A stretch of DNA of 64,000 bases from Muricoccus roseus (GCF_900141905.1 NZ_FQZF01000006.1:124001-188000); one strand, 5' to 3'; shown: positions 16,993 to 26,686, counted from the stretch's first letter. Notes: generated by a model not told the origin, from the letters alone. Made by a program: numbers and translations.

Positions 16993-17442
16993 TCAGCGCC
17001 GGAGACGGGCCCAGCGTGCCTGGATGGCGGCAAGGGCGAAGCCGCCGCACATGCCGATATGCTCCACCGCCACGTGCATGCTGGCGATCGCCTCGGGCCC
17101 GGACTTGGCCCAGAAGGAATGGACGAGCGGGATCGTCAGCAGGGTGAAGACGGCCATGATCCCGGCGCCGAGCCAGGCATGGCGCCCATGAATCACCAGC
17201 GCCGCCCCGACCAGCTGGGTGATGATGACGGCCACCGCGAAAGCGGTCGGCGGATGCAGGCCGAACATGGCCATCTCTGCCTGGGCGCCGCGGAAATCCA
17301 GCAGCTTCGCCAGGCCGCTGGCCCAGAAGGGGAAGGTGAGGACCACGCGCGTCAGGACACCGAAGACCGGGCTGTCCAGGAGGGCGGCGATGGGGCGCGG
17401 TGTGGCGTCCGCGGCCCGGGCGTTCATGGACGTGGCGCTCAT
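16993..17442 (-). CDS. DoxX family membrane protein
   Basis: 149 residues from ATG at 17442; a second ATG at 17427 is also possible. Four hydrophobic helices are visible: 'GVLTRVVLTFPFWASGLAKL', 'FAVAVIITQLVGAALVI', 'AGIMAVFTLLTIPLV' and 'HIGMCGGFALAAI'. The first carries the DoxX hallmark 'FWASGLAKLLDF'. DoxX proteins are inner-membrane components tied to redox or thiol stress in several bacteria. The phzF start lies only 4 bp beyond its stop, so the two are probably co-translated. Confidence 0.85.
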   Translation of the reverse strand: MSATSMNARAADATPRPIAALLDSPVFGVLTRVVLTFPFWASGLAKLLDFRGAQAEMAMFGLHPPTAFAVAVIITQLVGAALVIHGRHAWLGAGIMAVFTLLTIPLVHSFWAKSGPEAIASMHVAVEHIGMCGGFALAAIQARWARLRR

Positions 17443-17561
17443 GCGGCCTTCTCCCCAGGGATGGCCCCCGGCCCAAGGCCAGGGGCGTTCGGTGTGAAGG
17501 CCGCACCATGCGGCGCGCGGAACGGTTGTGCCAGCGGGACGTATCCCGCCGCGGAACGCTC

Positions 17562-18068
17562 TCAGCCGCCCCCGGCCGCGGTACGCGCGATGGGTGCGAC
17601 GAACTGGGGCTCGGTGTCCCAGGGGAAGAGGATCCAGGTGTCCTGGCTCACCTCCGTGATAAAGCTGTCCACCAGCGGCCGGCCGGCAGGCTTGGCGTAG
17701 ATGGTGGCGAAATGCGCGCCGGGCAGCATGGCGCGGACCACCTTGGCCGTGGTGCCGGTGTCCACCAGGTCGTCCAACACGAGCCAGCCCGTGCCGTCCC
17801 CGGCGGCGGTCGGCGGCTTGGCCACCATGGGCTGTCCCTTGTTCTGCTCCTCTCCGTCCTGGCCATAGGTGATGACGGAGACGCTCTCGATGAGGCGGCA
17901 ATCCAGCTCGCGCGCGACGATCGCGGCCGGGATCAGCCCGCCACGGGTGATGGCGACGATGCCCTTGAAGCCGCCATTCACCGGGCCCTTGCCGACCAGG
18001 CGCCAGGCGAGAGCCTTCGCGTCACGGTGCAGCTGGTCCCAGGTAACGGTGTAGTAGCGCGGGGCCAT
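17562..18068 (-). CDS. gpt: Xanthine(-guanine) phosphoribosyltransferase
   Basis: 168 residues. It carries the type I PRTase PRPP loop 'LVLDDLVDTGTTAKVV', the 'AITRGGLIPAAIVARELDC' segment, and the C-terminal 'WILFPWDTEPQF' found in Gpt. The enzyme converts xanthine, guanine or hypoxanthine plus PRPP to the nucleotide, in purine salvage at the inner face of the membrane. It follows csaA with a 43 bp gap and precedes doxX. Confidence 0.92.
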   Translation of the reverse strand: MAPRYYTVTWDQLHRDAKALAWRLVGKGPVNGGFKGIVAITRGGLIPAAIVARELDCRLIESVSVITYGQDGEEQNKGQPMVAKPPTAAGDGTGWLVLDDLVDTGTTAKVVRAMLPGAHFATIYAKPAGRPLVDSFITEVSQDTWILFPWDTEPQFVAPIARTAAGGG

Positions 18069-18111
18069 GGGGCAGTCCTTGTCTCGATAGGCCGGGTCTG
18101 GAGGGGCCGGG

Positions 18112-18459
18112 TCAGAACATCCGGGCGCCGTTCGGCACCGGCTGGTCCGGGCGGAGCAGGACCACCGCGCCGGTCTCGTCGGGCACGCCGAGCACGAGCA
18201 CCTCGCTGGGGAAGCCCGCGATCCGGCGCGGGGCGAAGTTCACCACCCCCATCACCTGCCGCCCGACCAGGGTCTCGGAGGTGTAGTGCACGGTGATCTG
18301 GGCGGAGGAGCGGCGGATGCCGATCTCTTCCCCGAAATCGATGGTCAGCTTGAAGGCCGGCTTCCGCGCCTCCGGAAAGGGCTCGGCGGCGATGACCGTG
18401 CCCACGCGGATATCGATCCGGTCGAATTCGGCGATGGTGGCGGGGGTCGCGGCGTTCAT
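18112..18459 (-). CDS. csaA: tRNA-binding protein CsaA
   Basis: 115 residues from ATG at 18459. It is a single tRNA-binding (EMAP/Trbp111-type) OB-fold: '[20 protein letters not shown]', '[19 protein letters not shown]' and '[19 protein letters not shown]'. CsaA homodimers bind tRNA and have been proposed to act as export-related chaperones. The much longer open frame upstream on this strand (to 20556) is antisense to the QuiC gene and is not real. The gene is divergent from quiC across about 100 bp. Confidence 0.93.
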   Translation of the reverse strand: MNAATPATIAEFDRIDIRVGTVIAAEPFPEARKPAFKLTIDFGEEIGIRRSSAQITVHYTSETLVGRQVMGVVNFAPRRIAGFPSEVLVLGVPDETGAVVLLRPDQPVPNGARMF

Positions 18460-18558
18460 CAGGGCGCGATAGCGGAAGGCGGGGGCGCCGGAAAGATGCC
18501 ACGGTCCGCCAGGGCCAGCCTGTGGCCGCGCCGGGCCGGGCGCGGTAGCCTCGGTCCG

Positions 18559-20457
18559 ATGTCCAGGCCCAGCATGCCCGAAGCCCCGCTTCCCAAGTCC
18601 ATCGCGACCGTGTGCCTCTCGGGCAGCCTGCCCGACAAGCTGGAGGCGGCGGCGAATGCCGGCTTCCAGGGGGTGGAGATCTTCGAGCAGGACCTGCTCA
18701 CCCATGACGGCCCGCCCGAGGGCATCCGCGCCATGGCGGCGGATCTCGGCATCGGCATCACCATCTTTCAACCCTTCCGCGACTTCGAGGCCATGCCCGA
18801 GCCGCAGCGCCGCCGGAACATGGACCGGGCGGAGCGCAAGTTCGACGTGATGCAGGCGCTGGGGACCGACCTCGTCCTCGTCTGCAGCAACGTGCAGCCG
18901 TCGGCCATGGACGACACCGCCCGGGCCGCGGCGGACCTGCGGGAAATGGCCGAGCGCGCCGCCGCCCGCGGCCTGCGCGTGGGCTACGAGGCGCTTTCCT
19001 GGGGCCGGCATGTGAACCGATGGCGGCAGGCCTGGGATATCGTGCGCCAAGCTGACCATCCGGCACTCGGCCTCATCCTCGACAGCTTCCACACCCTTGC
19101 CCTGGGGGACACACTGGACGGGCTGGCGGGGATGGTGCCGGGGGAGAAGATCGCCTTCGTCCAGCTGGCGGACGGGCCGCGCCTGTCGATGGACGTGCTG
19201 AGCTGGTCCCGCCACTACCGGAACTTTCCCGGCCAGGGCGAGCTGGACCTGGCCGGCTTCACGCGGGAGGTGCTGGCGGCCGGCTACCGCGGCCCGCTCT
19301 CGCTCGAGGTGTTCAACGACGAGTTCCGCGCCGCCCCGGCCCGCCGGATCGCGCGGGACGGGCATCGCTCGCTCATCTGGCTGGATTCCGTGCTCGCCGG
19401 CCCCTCGATCCCGGCGGCGCCGCTGCCGCCCGCGCCGGTGCTGGACGGGGTGGAGTTCCTTGAATTCGCGGTGGACGAGGCGCGCGGGCGGGACCTGTCG
19501 GATTTCCTGGCGACCCTGGGCTTCCGCAAGGCCGGGCAGCACCGCTCCAAGGCGGTGGAGCTGTGGCGGCAGGGCGGGGTGAACCTCGTCCTCAATGCCG
19601 AGCCGGACAGCGCGGCTGCCGGGCATTTCGAGCTGCATGGCGCCTCGGTATGCGCGACCGCCCTGCGCGTGGACGACGCGACCCGTGCCCTGGCCCGCGC
19701 CGAGGCGCTGCTCTGCTCCAGCTGGCGCGAGCGGCTGGGGGAGGGGGAGCGACCGATCCCGGCCGTCCGGGCGCCGGACGGGACGCTGATCTATCTCGTG
19801 GAGCGCGGGGACCAGGGCCGGAGTATCTGGGAAAGCGACTTCCACCTGCTGCCCGGTGCGGCGGAGGCCCCGGCGGCGCTGGAGCGCGTGGACCATGTCG
19901 CCCACGCCCTCACCGGCGGGCAGATGGACGGCTTCGTGCTGTTCCACCGCAGCGTCTTCGGCCTGGAGCCCAACCCGCCGATGGACCTGCCGGACCCGCA
20001 GGGCCTGGTCCGCAGCCGCGCCATGGCCGACCCGGCCGGGCGGGTGCGGATGCCGCTGAACGTCTCGGAGGGCCGCCAGACCGCGACGGGGCGCTTCGTC
20101 TCGGCCATGGCGGGCGCGGGGGTGCACCACATCGCCTTCTCCACCCCGGATATCGCCAGCTTCGTGGCGGGGCGCGCCGCGCCCATGCTCACCATCCCCG
20201 ATAATTATTACGAGGACCTGGCCGCCCGCTTCGGGCTGGAAGATGCCGCCCTGGCGGAGCTGGAGCGCGGCCATCTCCTCTATGACCGGGACAGCGGGGG
20301 CGGCGAGTTCCTGCACGCCTTCACCCTCTCCTTCGAGGACCGCTTCTTCTTCGAGGTGGTGGAGCGGCGCGGCGGCTATGCCGAATACGGCGCCGCGAAT
20401 GCCGGCGTGCGGATGGCGGCCCAGGCCCGCTCGCGGCCCTGGAGCCCGGCGCGCTAG
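18559..20457 (+). CDS. quiC: Bifunctional 3-dehydroshikimate dehydratase / HPPD-like protein (QuiC type)
   Basis: 632 residues from ATG at 18559, the length of Pseudomonas QuiC1. The N-terminal half is a sugar-isomerase-type TIM barrel with metal ligands in '[12 protein letters not shown]' (Glu), '[12 protein letters not shown]' (Asp, His) and '[10 protein letters not shown]' (Glu). It would convert 3-dehydroshikimate to protocatechuate. The C-terminal half is HPPD-like, with the iron triad in 'VDHVAHAL', 'VHHIAFST' and 'FFFEVVER'. In QuiC1 the second domain has no settled function, and the same caution applies here. No quinate dehydrogenase, regulator or protocatechuate dioxygenase is in the window. 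Confidence 0.88.
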   Translation: MSRPSMPEAPLPKSIATVCLSGSLPDKLEAAANAGFQGVEIFEQDLLTHDGPPEGIRAMAADLGIGITIFQPFRDFEAMPEPQRRRNMDRAERKFDVMQALGTDLVLVCSNVQPSAMDDTARAAADLREMAERAAARGLRVGYEALSWGRHVNRWRQAWDIVRQADHPALGLILDSFHTLALGDTLDGLAGMVPGEKIAFVQLADGPRLSMDVLSWSRHYRNFPGQGELDLAGFTREVLAAGYRGPLSLEVFNDEFRAAPARRIARDGHRSLIWLDSVLAGPSIPAAPLPPAPVLDGVEFLEFAVDEARGRDLSDFLATLGFRKAGQHRSKAVELWRQGGVNLVLNAEPDSAAAGHFELHGASVCATALRVDDATRALARAEALLCSSWRERLGEGERPIPAVRAPDGTLIYLVERGDQGRSIWESDFHLLPGAAEAPAALERVDHVAHALTGGQMDGFVLFHRSVFGLEPNPPMDLPDPQGLVRSRAMADPAGRVRMPLNVSEGRQTATGRFVSAMAGAGVHHIAFSTPDIASFVAGRAAPMLTIPDNYYEDLAARFGLEDAALAELERGHLLYDRDSGGGEFLHAFTLSFEDRFFFEVVERRGGYAEYGAANAGVRMAAQARSRPWSPAR

Positions 20458-20617
20458 GGCTCGCGCCCGCCGCCCGCCCGCCCGGAGCCTCGGATTCCGG
20501 CTCACCCCGGGCTTTCGCCGCGGGGAGTCGCGGCGTATTCGGGGGGCGGGCCACATAACGGGCCCGTGCCGCGCCCGGCGGGCGAGGCCACCGACCCCTG
20601 GGGAGAACGGACTTCAC

Positions 20618-22228
20618 ATGCGCGACCTGCATCTTCCCGGGCGCAGCCCGGCCATGGCGCTCAACGCGATGGCGGCCACCTCCATGCCCGTCGCTACCCT
20701 GGCCGCGCTGGACATCATGCGTGCCGGCGGCAACGCGCTGGACGGCGCGATCGCGGCGGCGGCCGTGCTGGCGGTGGTGGAGCCGCAATCCACCGGCATC
20801 GGCGGCGACTGCTTCTGCCTCTACGCCCCGGCCTCGGGCGGGGTGGTGGCGATCAACGGATCGGGCCGTGCGCCGGCCGCCGCGACCCCGGAGGCGCTGC
20901 GCGCCGCGGGGCTGACCGCGATGGTCAACACCTCGGCCCATTCCGTCACCGTCCCCGGCGCGATCTCCGCCTGGGAGGCGCTGAACAAGGCGCATGGCAA
21001 GCTCGGCCTCGACGAGATCCTCCAGCCCGCCATCCGCTATGCCGAGGAGGGCTTCGCGGTCTCCTCCCGCGTCTCGGCGGATTGGGAGGACAGCGTCGGC
21101 AAGCTCTCCCTGCAGCCGCAGACGGCGCGCCGCTTCCTGAAGGACGGCAAGCCCTATGCCTTCGGGGACCGCTTCACCCAGCCGGAGCTGGGCAAGACGC
21201 TGCGTGCCATCGGCAAGGACGGGGCGCGCGCCTTCTATACGGGCCCGATCGCGGCGGACATGGTGGCGGCCCTTCGCGCGGCTGGCGGCCTGCACACCGA
21301 GGAGGATTTCGCGGCCGGGCAGAACGTCGCCGACTTCGTGGACCCGATCTCGCGCAAGTGGCGGGGCATGGAGGTGTTCCAGTGCCCGCCCAACGGCTCG
21401 GGCCTGCTCGTGCTGATGCTGCTCGGCATGCTGGAGGGCTTCCCCGAGCCCGCCGGCCCGCTGGACGCCACGCGCATGCACCGCCATCTCGAGGCCGCGC
21501 GGCTGGCCTATCGGGACCGCGACGCCTTCCTCGCCGATCCCTCCCAGGTCGAGGTGCCGGTCGCCAAGCTGCTTTCCGATGACTACCTCGCCAAGCTCCG
21601 CGGCATGATCCGGGACGACCAGGCGATGGTAGACCTGCCGCCGGCCGGCGACGTGGACTGGCAGAAGCACAAGGACACGGTCTACCTCACCGTCGTGGAC
21701 CGCGACGGCAATGCCTGCTCCTTCATCAACTCGCTCTTCGAGGGCTTCGGCTCCGGCATCCTGGCCGAGGGTTGCGGCGTGATGATGCAGAACCGTGGCT
21801 TCGGCTTCCGCCTGCAGGAAGGGCACCCGAACTGCATCGCCCCGCGCAAGCGCCCGATGCACACCATCATCCCCGGCATGGTGATGAAGGACGGCAAGGC
21901 GATCATGCCCTATGGCGTGATGGGCGGGCACTTCCAGCCCATGGGCCAGACCTGGTTCCTGACCAACCACTTCCAGTTCGGCCTGGACGTGCAGGAGGCG
22001 CTGGACCTGACCCGCGTCTTCCCGAGCGTCGGCGCCAGCCACCGGGACGTGGAGATCGAGAACGGCCTGCCGCCCGAGGTGAAGGCGCAGCTCGCGGCCC
22101 TCGGCCACCAGCCGAAGCTGATCAAGAAGCCCCATGGCGGCGGCCAGGCCATCCTGATCGACCGCGAGCGGGGCATCCTCGTCGGCGGCTCCGACCCCCG
22201 CAAGGATGGCTGCGCGATGGGCTACTGA
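20618..22228 (+). CDS. Gamma-glutamyltransferase family protein
   Basis: 536 residues from ATG at 20618. Hallmarks are 'MRAGGNALDGAIAAAAVLAV', 'EPQSTGIGGDCFCLY', and the autoprocessing site at 'HKDTVYLTVVDRDGNA', where the Thr would become the N-terminal nucleophile of the small subunit. 'GSGILAEGCGVMMQNRG' and 'RKRPMHTIIPGMV' follow as expected. No signal peptide is seen, so it is probably cytoplasmic, unlike E. coli Ggt. It may hydrolyse gamma-glutamyl or related amides. It leads a run with an amidase, a peptide-type binding protein and an alpha/beta hydrolase. Confidence 0.9.
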   Translation: MRDLHLPGRSPAMALNAMAATSMPVATLAALDIMRAGGNALDGAIAAAAVLAVVEPQSTGIGGDCFCLYAPASGGVVAINGSGRAPAAATPEALRAAGLTAMVNTSAHSVTVPGAISAWEALNKAHGKLGLDEILQPAIRYAEEGFAVSSRVSADWEDSVGKLSLQPQTARRFLKDGKPYAFGDRFTQPELGKTLRAIGKDGARAFYTGPIAADMVAALRAAGGLHTEEDFAAGQNVADFVDPISRKWRGMEVFQCPPNGSGLLVLMLLGMLEGFPEPAGPLDATRMHRHLEAARLAYRDRDAFLADPSQVEVPVAKLLSDDYLAKLRGMIRDDQAMVDLPPAGDVDWQKHKDTVYLTVVDRDGNACSFINSLFEGFGSGILAEGCGVMMQNRGFGFRLQEGHPNCIAPRKRPMHTIIPGMVMKDGKAIMPYGVMGGHFQPMGQTWFLTNHFQFGLDVQEALDLTRVFPSVGASHRDVEIENGLPPEVKAQLAALGHQPKLIKKPHGGGQAILIDRERGILVGGSDPRKDGCAMGY

Positions 22229-22271
22229 GGCCCGCCGCTCTGCCCGATCGTGGACTGACAGGAACCCGTTG

Positions 22272-23768
22272 ATGACCGAACCCTGCGACCTCCCCGCCCT
22301 CGAGGCGCGCCGCCTGATCGGCGCGAAGAAGCTCTCCCCCGTGGAGCTGCTCGATTCCTGCCTGGCGCGGATCGAGGCGGTGAATCCGGCCATCAACGCG
22401 GTCGTCGCGATTGACGAGCGCGCCCGCGACGCGGCGCGCCGAGCCGAGGACGCGGTGATGCGGGGCGAGAAGCTGGGGCTGCTCCATGGCCTGCCGATCG
22501 GCATCAAGGACCTGGAGGAGACGGAGGGGCTGGTCACCACCTTCGGCAGCCCTCTCTTCAAGGACAACGTGCCCAAGGCCGATCTCAGCTCCGTCGCGCG
22601 CATCCGCGCGGCGGGCGCGATCATTGCGGCCAAGACCAACACGCCGGAATTCGGCGCGGGCGCGAACACGCGCAACGCCGTCTATGGCGCGACGGGCAAC
22701 CCGCATGACCCCACAAAGTCGGCGGCGGGTTCCTCGGGCGGCTCGGGCGCGGCGCTGGCGGCCGGCATGTTCGCCATCTGCTCGGGCTCCGACACCGGTG
22801 GGTCGCTGCGCAACCCGGCCGCCTTCAACGGCATCGTCGGCTATCGCCCGAGCCCGGGCCTCGTGACCACGGAGCGCAAGCTGCTCGGCTGGCAGAACCT
22901 CTCGGTCCTCGGCCCGATGGCGAACAACACGCCGGATGCGGCGCTGCTGCTCGCGGCCATGGTGGGCGACGATGCGCGCGACCCGCTGGCCTATACCCTG
23001 CCGGGCGAGGCGGTGCGGGCGAAGCCCGAGCGCTACACCCCGCTCGCGCCGATGGACCTCTCCTCCCTCCGGATCGCGGCCACCGAGGATTTCGGACTCG
23101 CCCTGGTCGAGAGGACGGTGCGGGAGGCCTTCCGCGCCCGCGTCGCGGAGCTCGAGCCGCTGTTTGCCGGCATCGACGAGGCGACGCCGGACTGCACAGG
23201 CGCGAACGAGGCCTTCGAGGTGCTGCGGGCCCTGAACTTCGTCGCCGCCCATGCGGAGAAGGTGGCGAAGACGCCGGAGATGGTCGGCCCGAACGTGCGG
23301 GCCAATGTGGCGGAGGGCCTCGGCTACTCCGCGGCCGATGTCGCGCGCGCCAGCGTGCTGCAGACCCAGATGTACCATCGCTGGCAGGCCTTCTTCGCCG
23401 CCGGCACGGATCTCATCATCGCCCCGGCCATCACGGTCTCCCCGCGCCCGTGGTCGGAGCTCTTCCCGTCCGAGATCGACGGGCAGAAGACCCGCACCTA
23501 TTTCCACTGGCTGGCCATGGCCTACATCGTGACGCTCACGGGGCACCCCGCCATCTCCATCCCCATGGGGAGGGACGCCAAGGGCATGCCCTTCGGCCTG
23601 CAGATCGTCGGACCGCGCGGCGGCGACGCGCTGGTGCTCCGCGCCGCTGCCTCGATCGAGGCAGCCGTGGCGGGCGACGCGCTGCTCACCCGCCCTGTCC
23701 CGGATATCGCGGCCCTGGCCAAGGCGCCGCCAATCTCCTCCATGCCCGGCTTCCTGGGCTTCGACTGA
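22272..23768 (+). CDS. Amidase (amidase signature family)
   Basis: 498 residues. The Ser-cisSer-Lys triad is complete: Lys79 in 'GLPIGIKDLEE', cis-Ser in 'KSAAGSSGGSGAALAAG', and the nucleophile Ser in 'SDTGGSLRNPAAF'. The C-terminal part is typical ('TGHPAISIPMG', 'PFGLQIVGP'). Enzymes of this family hydrolyse carboxamides, aryl amides or peptide amides in the cytoplasm. GatA is unlikely because there is no gatB/gatC neighbour. It lies 43 bp after the gamma-glutamyltransferase gene and 8 bp before the binding-protein gene. Confidence 0.92.
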   Translation: MTEPCDLPALEARRLIGAKKLSPVELLDSCLARIEAVNPAINAVVAIDERARDAARRAEDAVMRGEKLGLLHGLPIGIKDLEETEGLVTTFGSPLFKDNVPKADLSSVARIRAAGAIIAAKTNTPEFGAGANTRNAVYGATGNPHDPTKSAAGSSGGSGAALAAGMFAICSGSDTGGSLRNPAAFNGIVGYRPSPGLVTTERKLLGWQNLSVLGPMANNTPDAALLLAAMVGDDARDPLAYTLPGEAVRAKPERYTPLAPMDLSSLRIAATEDFGLALVERTVREAFRARVAELEPLFAGIDEATPDCTGANEAFEVLRALNFVAAHAEKVAKTPEMVGPNVRANVAEGLGYSAADVARASVLQTQMYHRWQAFFAAGTDLIIAPAITVSPRPWSELFPSEIDGQKTRTYFHWLAMAYIVTLTGHPAISIPMGRDAKGMPFGLQIVGPRGGDALVLRAAASIEAAVAGDALLTRPVPDIAALAKAPPISSMPGFLGFD

Positions 23769-23776
23769 GGTTCGCC

Positions 23777-25390
23777 ATGCGCCGTCTCGCCCTCGCCCTG
23801 TTCGCTGCCTCGGCCGCCTGGGCCGGCGCGGCGGCGCCGCTGGCCGCCCAGGGGCTGCGGATCGCCATGGCGGGGGAGACCACCTCCGCCGACCCGCACC
23901 AATACGGGCTGACGCCCAACACCACGCTTCGCGGCCACCTCTTCAACGCCCTCACGGAAACGGCGCCCGATCTTTCCGCCACGCCCGGCCTCGCCGCGCG
24001 CTGGGAGCGGGAGAGCGATACGAGCTGGCTTTTCCATCTCCGCCCCGGCGTCACCTTCCATGACGGCAGCGCCTTCACGGCCGAGGACGTGGTCGCCAGC
24101 TTCTGCCGCACGCGGAACAATGACGGCGAGGTCACCCAGTCCTTCTCCCGCTATGTCCGCGGCTTCGCGAAGGTGGAAACGCCGGACGCGATGACGGTGC
24201 GGATCGTCACCCGGGAGCCGGCGCCGCTGCTCCCGAGCGATCTCTCCAACATCGCCATCATCCCGCGCCGGCTGGTCCCCGCCGGGACGCTCGACTTCCA
24301 GGCGAACCAGCAATGCGGCGTGACGGGCAGCTGGCCCACCGCGCAGGACTTCAACGAGGGCCGCGCCTCGGTGGGGACGGGGCCGTACCGCTTCGTCTCC
24401 TACACGCGCGGCGGCGCGATCGAGCTGGCGCGGTTCGACGGTTATTGGGGCCCGAGGCCGCATTGGGCCACGGTCCGCCTGACCCCGGTGACGGCGGCTG
24501 CCCCGCGCCTCGCCGGGCTGCTGGCGGGAGACCACGATCTGATCGAGGCCCCCAACACCGCCGACCTCGCGCGGCTGCGGAGCAATGCGGCGGTGCATGT
24601 CTCCGCCTCGCCGACCACGCGGCTGATCTTCCTGCAATTCGACACGGCGCGCAGCCCGAGCCCCTTCGTGCAGGGCGGGAGCGGCCGGAACCCCCTGCAG
24701 GACGCGCGCGTGCGCCAGGCGCTCTCCCTGGCCATCGACCGCAAGGCGCTGGCCGAGCGGGTGATGGACGGCGTAGCCCTTCCGGCGGCGCAGTTCCTGC
24801 CGGAGGGCATGGCCGGCACCATCCCGGGCCTGCCGGTTCTCCCCTATGACCCGGGCCGCGCGCGGGCGCTGCTGGCGGAAGCCGGCTACCCCCAGGGCTT
24901 CGCGCTCACCTTCCACGCCACCAACAACCGCTATGTGAATGACGCGCGGCTGGCGCAGGCCATCGTCCAGTACTGGCAGCGGATCGGCGTGAAGGCGGAG
25001 CTGGACACCATGCCCAGCGCCACCTTCTTCACCCGTCGCGCCCGGCGGGAGTTCTCCATCGCCATGGGGGGCTGGTCGGCCGACGCGGCGGAGACCCTCC
25101 TGTTCCAGCAGCCCTGGCTCATGACGACCGATGCCTCGCGCGGGCGCGGCAGCAGCAATTACGGCGGCTGGTCCGACCCGGCCTTCGACGGGACGCTGAA
25201 CCGGGCCATCGCCACCATGGATCCGGAGGCCAGGGCCGGTCTGCTTCGGGAGTCCGGGAGCCGGGCGCTTCAGGAGATGCCTGTGGTGCCGATCCATTTT
25301 GAAAGCGCGACCTGGGCGAGCCGCCGCGGCTTCCGCTATCCTGGCCGGGTGGACCAGACGACGCTGGCCGCCGAAGTGCTGCCCGAATGA
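23777..25390 (+). CDS. ABC transporter substrate-binding protein, peptide/nickel type (SBP_bac_5)
   Basis: 537 residues from ATG at 23777. A Sec signal peptide ends near 'AAAPLAAQG'. The mature part shows family 5 motifs: 'GLAARWERESDTSWLFHLRP', 'GVTFHDGSAFTAEDVVASF', 'DARVRQALSLAIDRKAL' and the C-terminal 'MPVVPIHFES'. Such proteins bind peptides, opines or glutathione in the periplasm. No permease or ATPase genes follow. Its placement between an amidase and a hydrolase suggests uptake of an amide-linked compound, possibly through transporter subunits encoded elsewhere. Confidence 0.9.
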   Translation: MRRLALALFAASAAWAGAAAPLAAQGLRIAMAGETTSADPHQYGLTPNTTLRGHLFNALTETAPDLSATPGLAARWERESDTSWLFHLRPGVTFHDGSAFTAEDVVASFCRTRNNDGEVTQSFSRYVRGFAKVETPDAMTVRIVTREPAPLLPSDLSNIAIIPRRLVPAGTLDFQANQQCGVTGSWPTAQDFNEGRASVGTGPYRFVSYTRGGAIELARFDGYWGPRPHWATVRLTPVTAAAPRLAGLLAGDHDLIEAPNTADLARLRSNAAVHVSASPTTRLIFLQFDTARSPSPFVQGGSGRNPLQDARVRQALSLAIDRKALAERVMDGVALPAAQFLPEGMAGTIPGLPVLPYDPGRARALLAEAGYPQGFALTFHATNNRYVNDARLAQAIVQYWQRIGVKAELDTMPSATFFTRRARREFSIAMGGWSADAAETLLFQQPWLMTTDASRGRGSSNYGGWSDPAFDGTLNRAIATMDPEARAGLLRESGSRALQEMPVVPIHFESATWASRRGFRYPGRVDQTTLAAEVLPE

Positions 25391-26403
25391 TCTTCCGGCG
25401 CCGGCGCCGGCGGCTGCTGGCCCTCGGCGCCTTCCTGCCCGGGGCGGCGGGGGCGGCGATCCGGCCGCGCCATGCCGCGCCGGAACTCATCAGACCGGAT
25501 CCCACTATGCCCTTCGCGCCCCAACTGGCCGAGGCCCTCTCCAGGCCGGGCCGTGCCGCCATCATCTTCGATGACCCGGCCGGCGACCCGAGCCGGCCCG
25601 TGACCCTGCACGCCTACCGCCCCCAGGGCTGGCGCCCGGAGGGGCAGGTGGTGCTGGTTCTGCACGGCATGGGCCGGAACGGGGACGAGTATCGCGACTT
25701 CTGGGTGGAGGCTGCCGAGCGCCACAATCTTCTCATCGTGGCGCCGACCTTTCCGGCGCATCTCTTCCCGACGCCGGAAACCTACAACAACGGCTCCGTC
25801 CTTGGCGGCGACGGGTCGCTTCGTCCCGCGGAGTGGCGCGGCTACCGGATTCCGGCCCGGGTGCTTGCGGCGCTGCGCGCGGCGGGTCTCTCCACGCGCC
25901 CCAGGGCGCTGATCTTCGGGCACTCGGCCGGCGGACAATTCCTCCACCGCCAGCTCTCCACCGAACCCTCAGAAATGTTCGAGGCGGCGATGGTCGGCAA
26001 TCCCGGCTGGTTCAGCCTGCCGGACCTCGACCGGCCCTTCCCGGCGGGCCTGGGCGGGATCGGGGTGACCGAAGCCGAACTAGCCCGGCTGCTGGCCTTC
26101 CCGATGACCATCCTCTCCGGCGAGGAGGATGTGGAGACCAGCGGCCCGAGCCTGCCCTCTCAGCCCGAGGCGCTGGCCCAGGGGCCGCACCGCTTCGCGC
26201 GGGCGCTGTACTATTTCGAGGCTGGCAAGGCCGAGGCAGCGCGCCGCGGTCTGCCCTTCGGCTGGAAGCGGGTGACTGTGCCGCATATTGGGCATGACGG
26301 AGCCGCGATGTCCCGTGTTGCGGCGAGCCTATGGTTCGAGGGCATGATGCCGTCGGATGCCACGCTGGCGGAATGGGGCCGGAAGGGGCAGGGGGCTCTC
26401 TAG
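25387..26403 (+). CDS. Secreted alpha/beta hydrolase
   Basis: 338 residues; the start overlaps the preceding stop (ATGA). The N-terminus 'MIFRRRRRRLLALGAFLPGA' looks like a short, very basic export signal. The core has the oxyanion segment 'LVLHGMGRNGDEYRDFW', the nucleophile elbow GHSAGG, and a catalytic His in 'VTVPHIGHDGAAM'. This resembles esterases and polyhydroxyalkanoate-depolymerase-like hydrolases. The substrate cannot be predicted. It is the last gene of the plus-strand catabolic run and ends at a hairpin shared with the convergent lipoprotein gene. Confidence 0.82.
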   Translation: MIFRRRRRRLLALGAFLPGAAGAAIRPRHAAPELIRPDPTMPFAPQLAEALSRPGRAAIIFDDPAGDPSRPVTLHAYRPQGWRPEGQVVLVLHGMGRNGDEYRDFWVEAAERHNLLIVAPTFPAHLFPTPETYNNGSVLGGDGSLRPAEWRGYRIPARVLAALRAAGLSTRPRALIFGHSAGGQFLHRQLSTEPSEMFEAAMVGNPGWFSLPDLDRPFPAGLGGIGVTEAELARLLAFPMTILSGEEDVETSGPSLPSQPEALAQGPHRFARALYYFEAGKAEAARRGLPFGWKRVTVPHIGHDGAAMSRVAASLWFEGMMPSDATLAEWGRKGQGAL

Positions 26404-26420
26404 GGGCCTACCGGCCCGGC

Positions 26421-26449
26421 GGATGGCGCCCTTACCAGTGGCGCCATCC
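26421..26449. terminator. Hairpin between convergent genes, possible bidirectional terminator
   Basis: GGATGGCGCC / GGCGCCATCC is a perfect 10-bp stem with a nine-base loop. It overlaps the last codons of the minus-strand lipoprotein gene and begins 18 bp past the hydrolase stop. No T-run is present, so termination efficiency is uncertain. Confidence 0.5.
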
Positions 26450-26686
26450 GTGCCGGTAACCGGGGTAGTAGCCGTAGTAGCGCGGCGCGGGCGCGTAATA
26501 GACCCGGGGCGGCGGGGCGTAGTAGGGCCTGTAATAGCCAGGCCCCGAGGCGATCGCCGCCCCGGCAGCGGCACCGATCCCTGCGCCGACCAGGGCGCTT
26601 CCCGCCACGTTCGGCTCGCCGTAGGGGCCGTAGCATCCGCCCAGGGCGAGCCCGGCGAGAGCGAGCACCGTAAAACGGGTTTTCAT
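26432..26686 (-). CDS. Small Gly-zipper / Tyr-Pro-rich lipoprotein
   Basis: 84 residues. A lipoprotein signal ends in the lipobox LGGC (Cys near residue 18). Then comes a glycine-zipper stretch 'GSALVGAGIGAAAGAAIA', and the tail is rich in Tyr, Pro and Arg ('YYAPPPRVYYAPAPRYY'). Proteins of this pattern sit in the outer membrane or periplasm and often respond to envelope stress. Their function is not known. Its ATG overlaps the stop of the neighbouring lipoprotein gene (ATGA), so the two are made from one message. Confidence 0.75.
   Translation of the reverse strand: MKTRFTVLALAGLALGGCYGPYGEPNVAGSALVGAGIGAAAGAAIASGPGYYRPYYAPPPRVYYAPAPRYYGYYPGYRHGWRHW

Noticed and set aside
20321-22675. Long minus-strand open frame (784 codons) opposite gamma-glutamyltransferase
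   Set aside because: It is antisense to well-conserved coding sequence and its translation is His/Arg/Gly-rich without motifs, as usual for high-GC shadow frames.
22272-23768. GatA subunit of the tRNA amidotransferase
   Set aside because: No gatB or gatC neighbour, and the catabolic context favours a general amidase.
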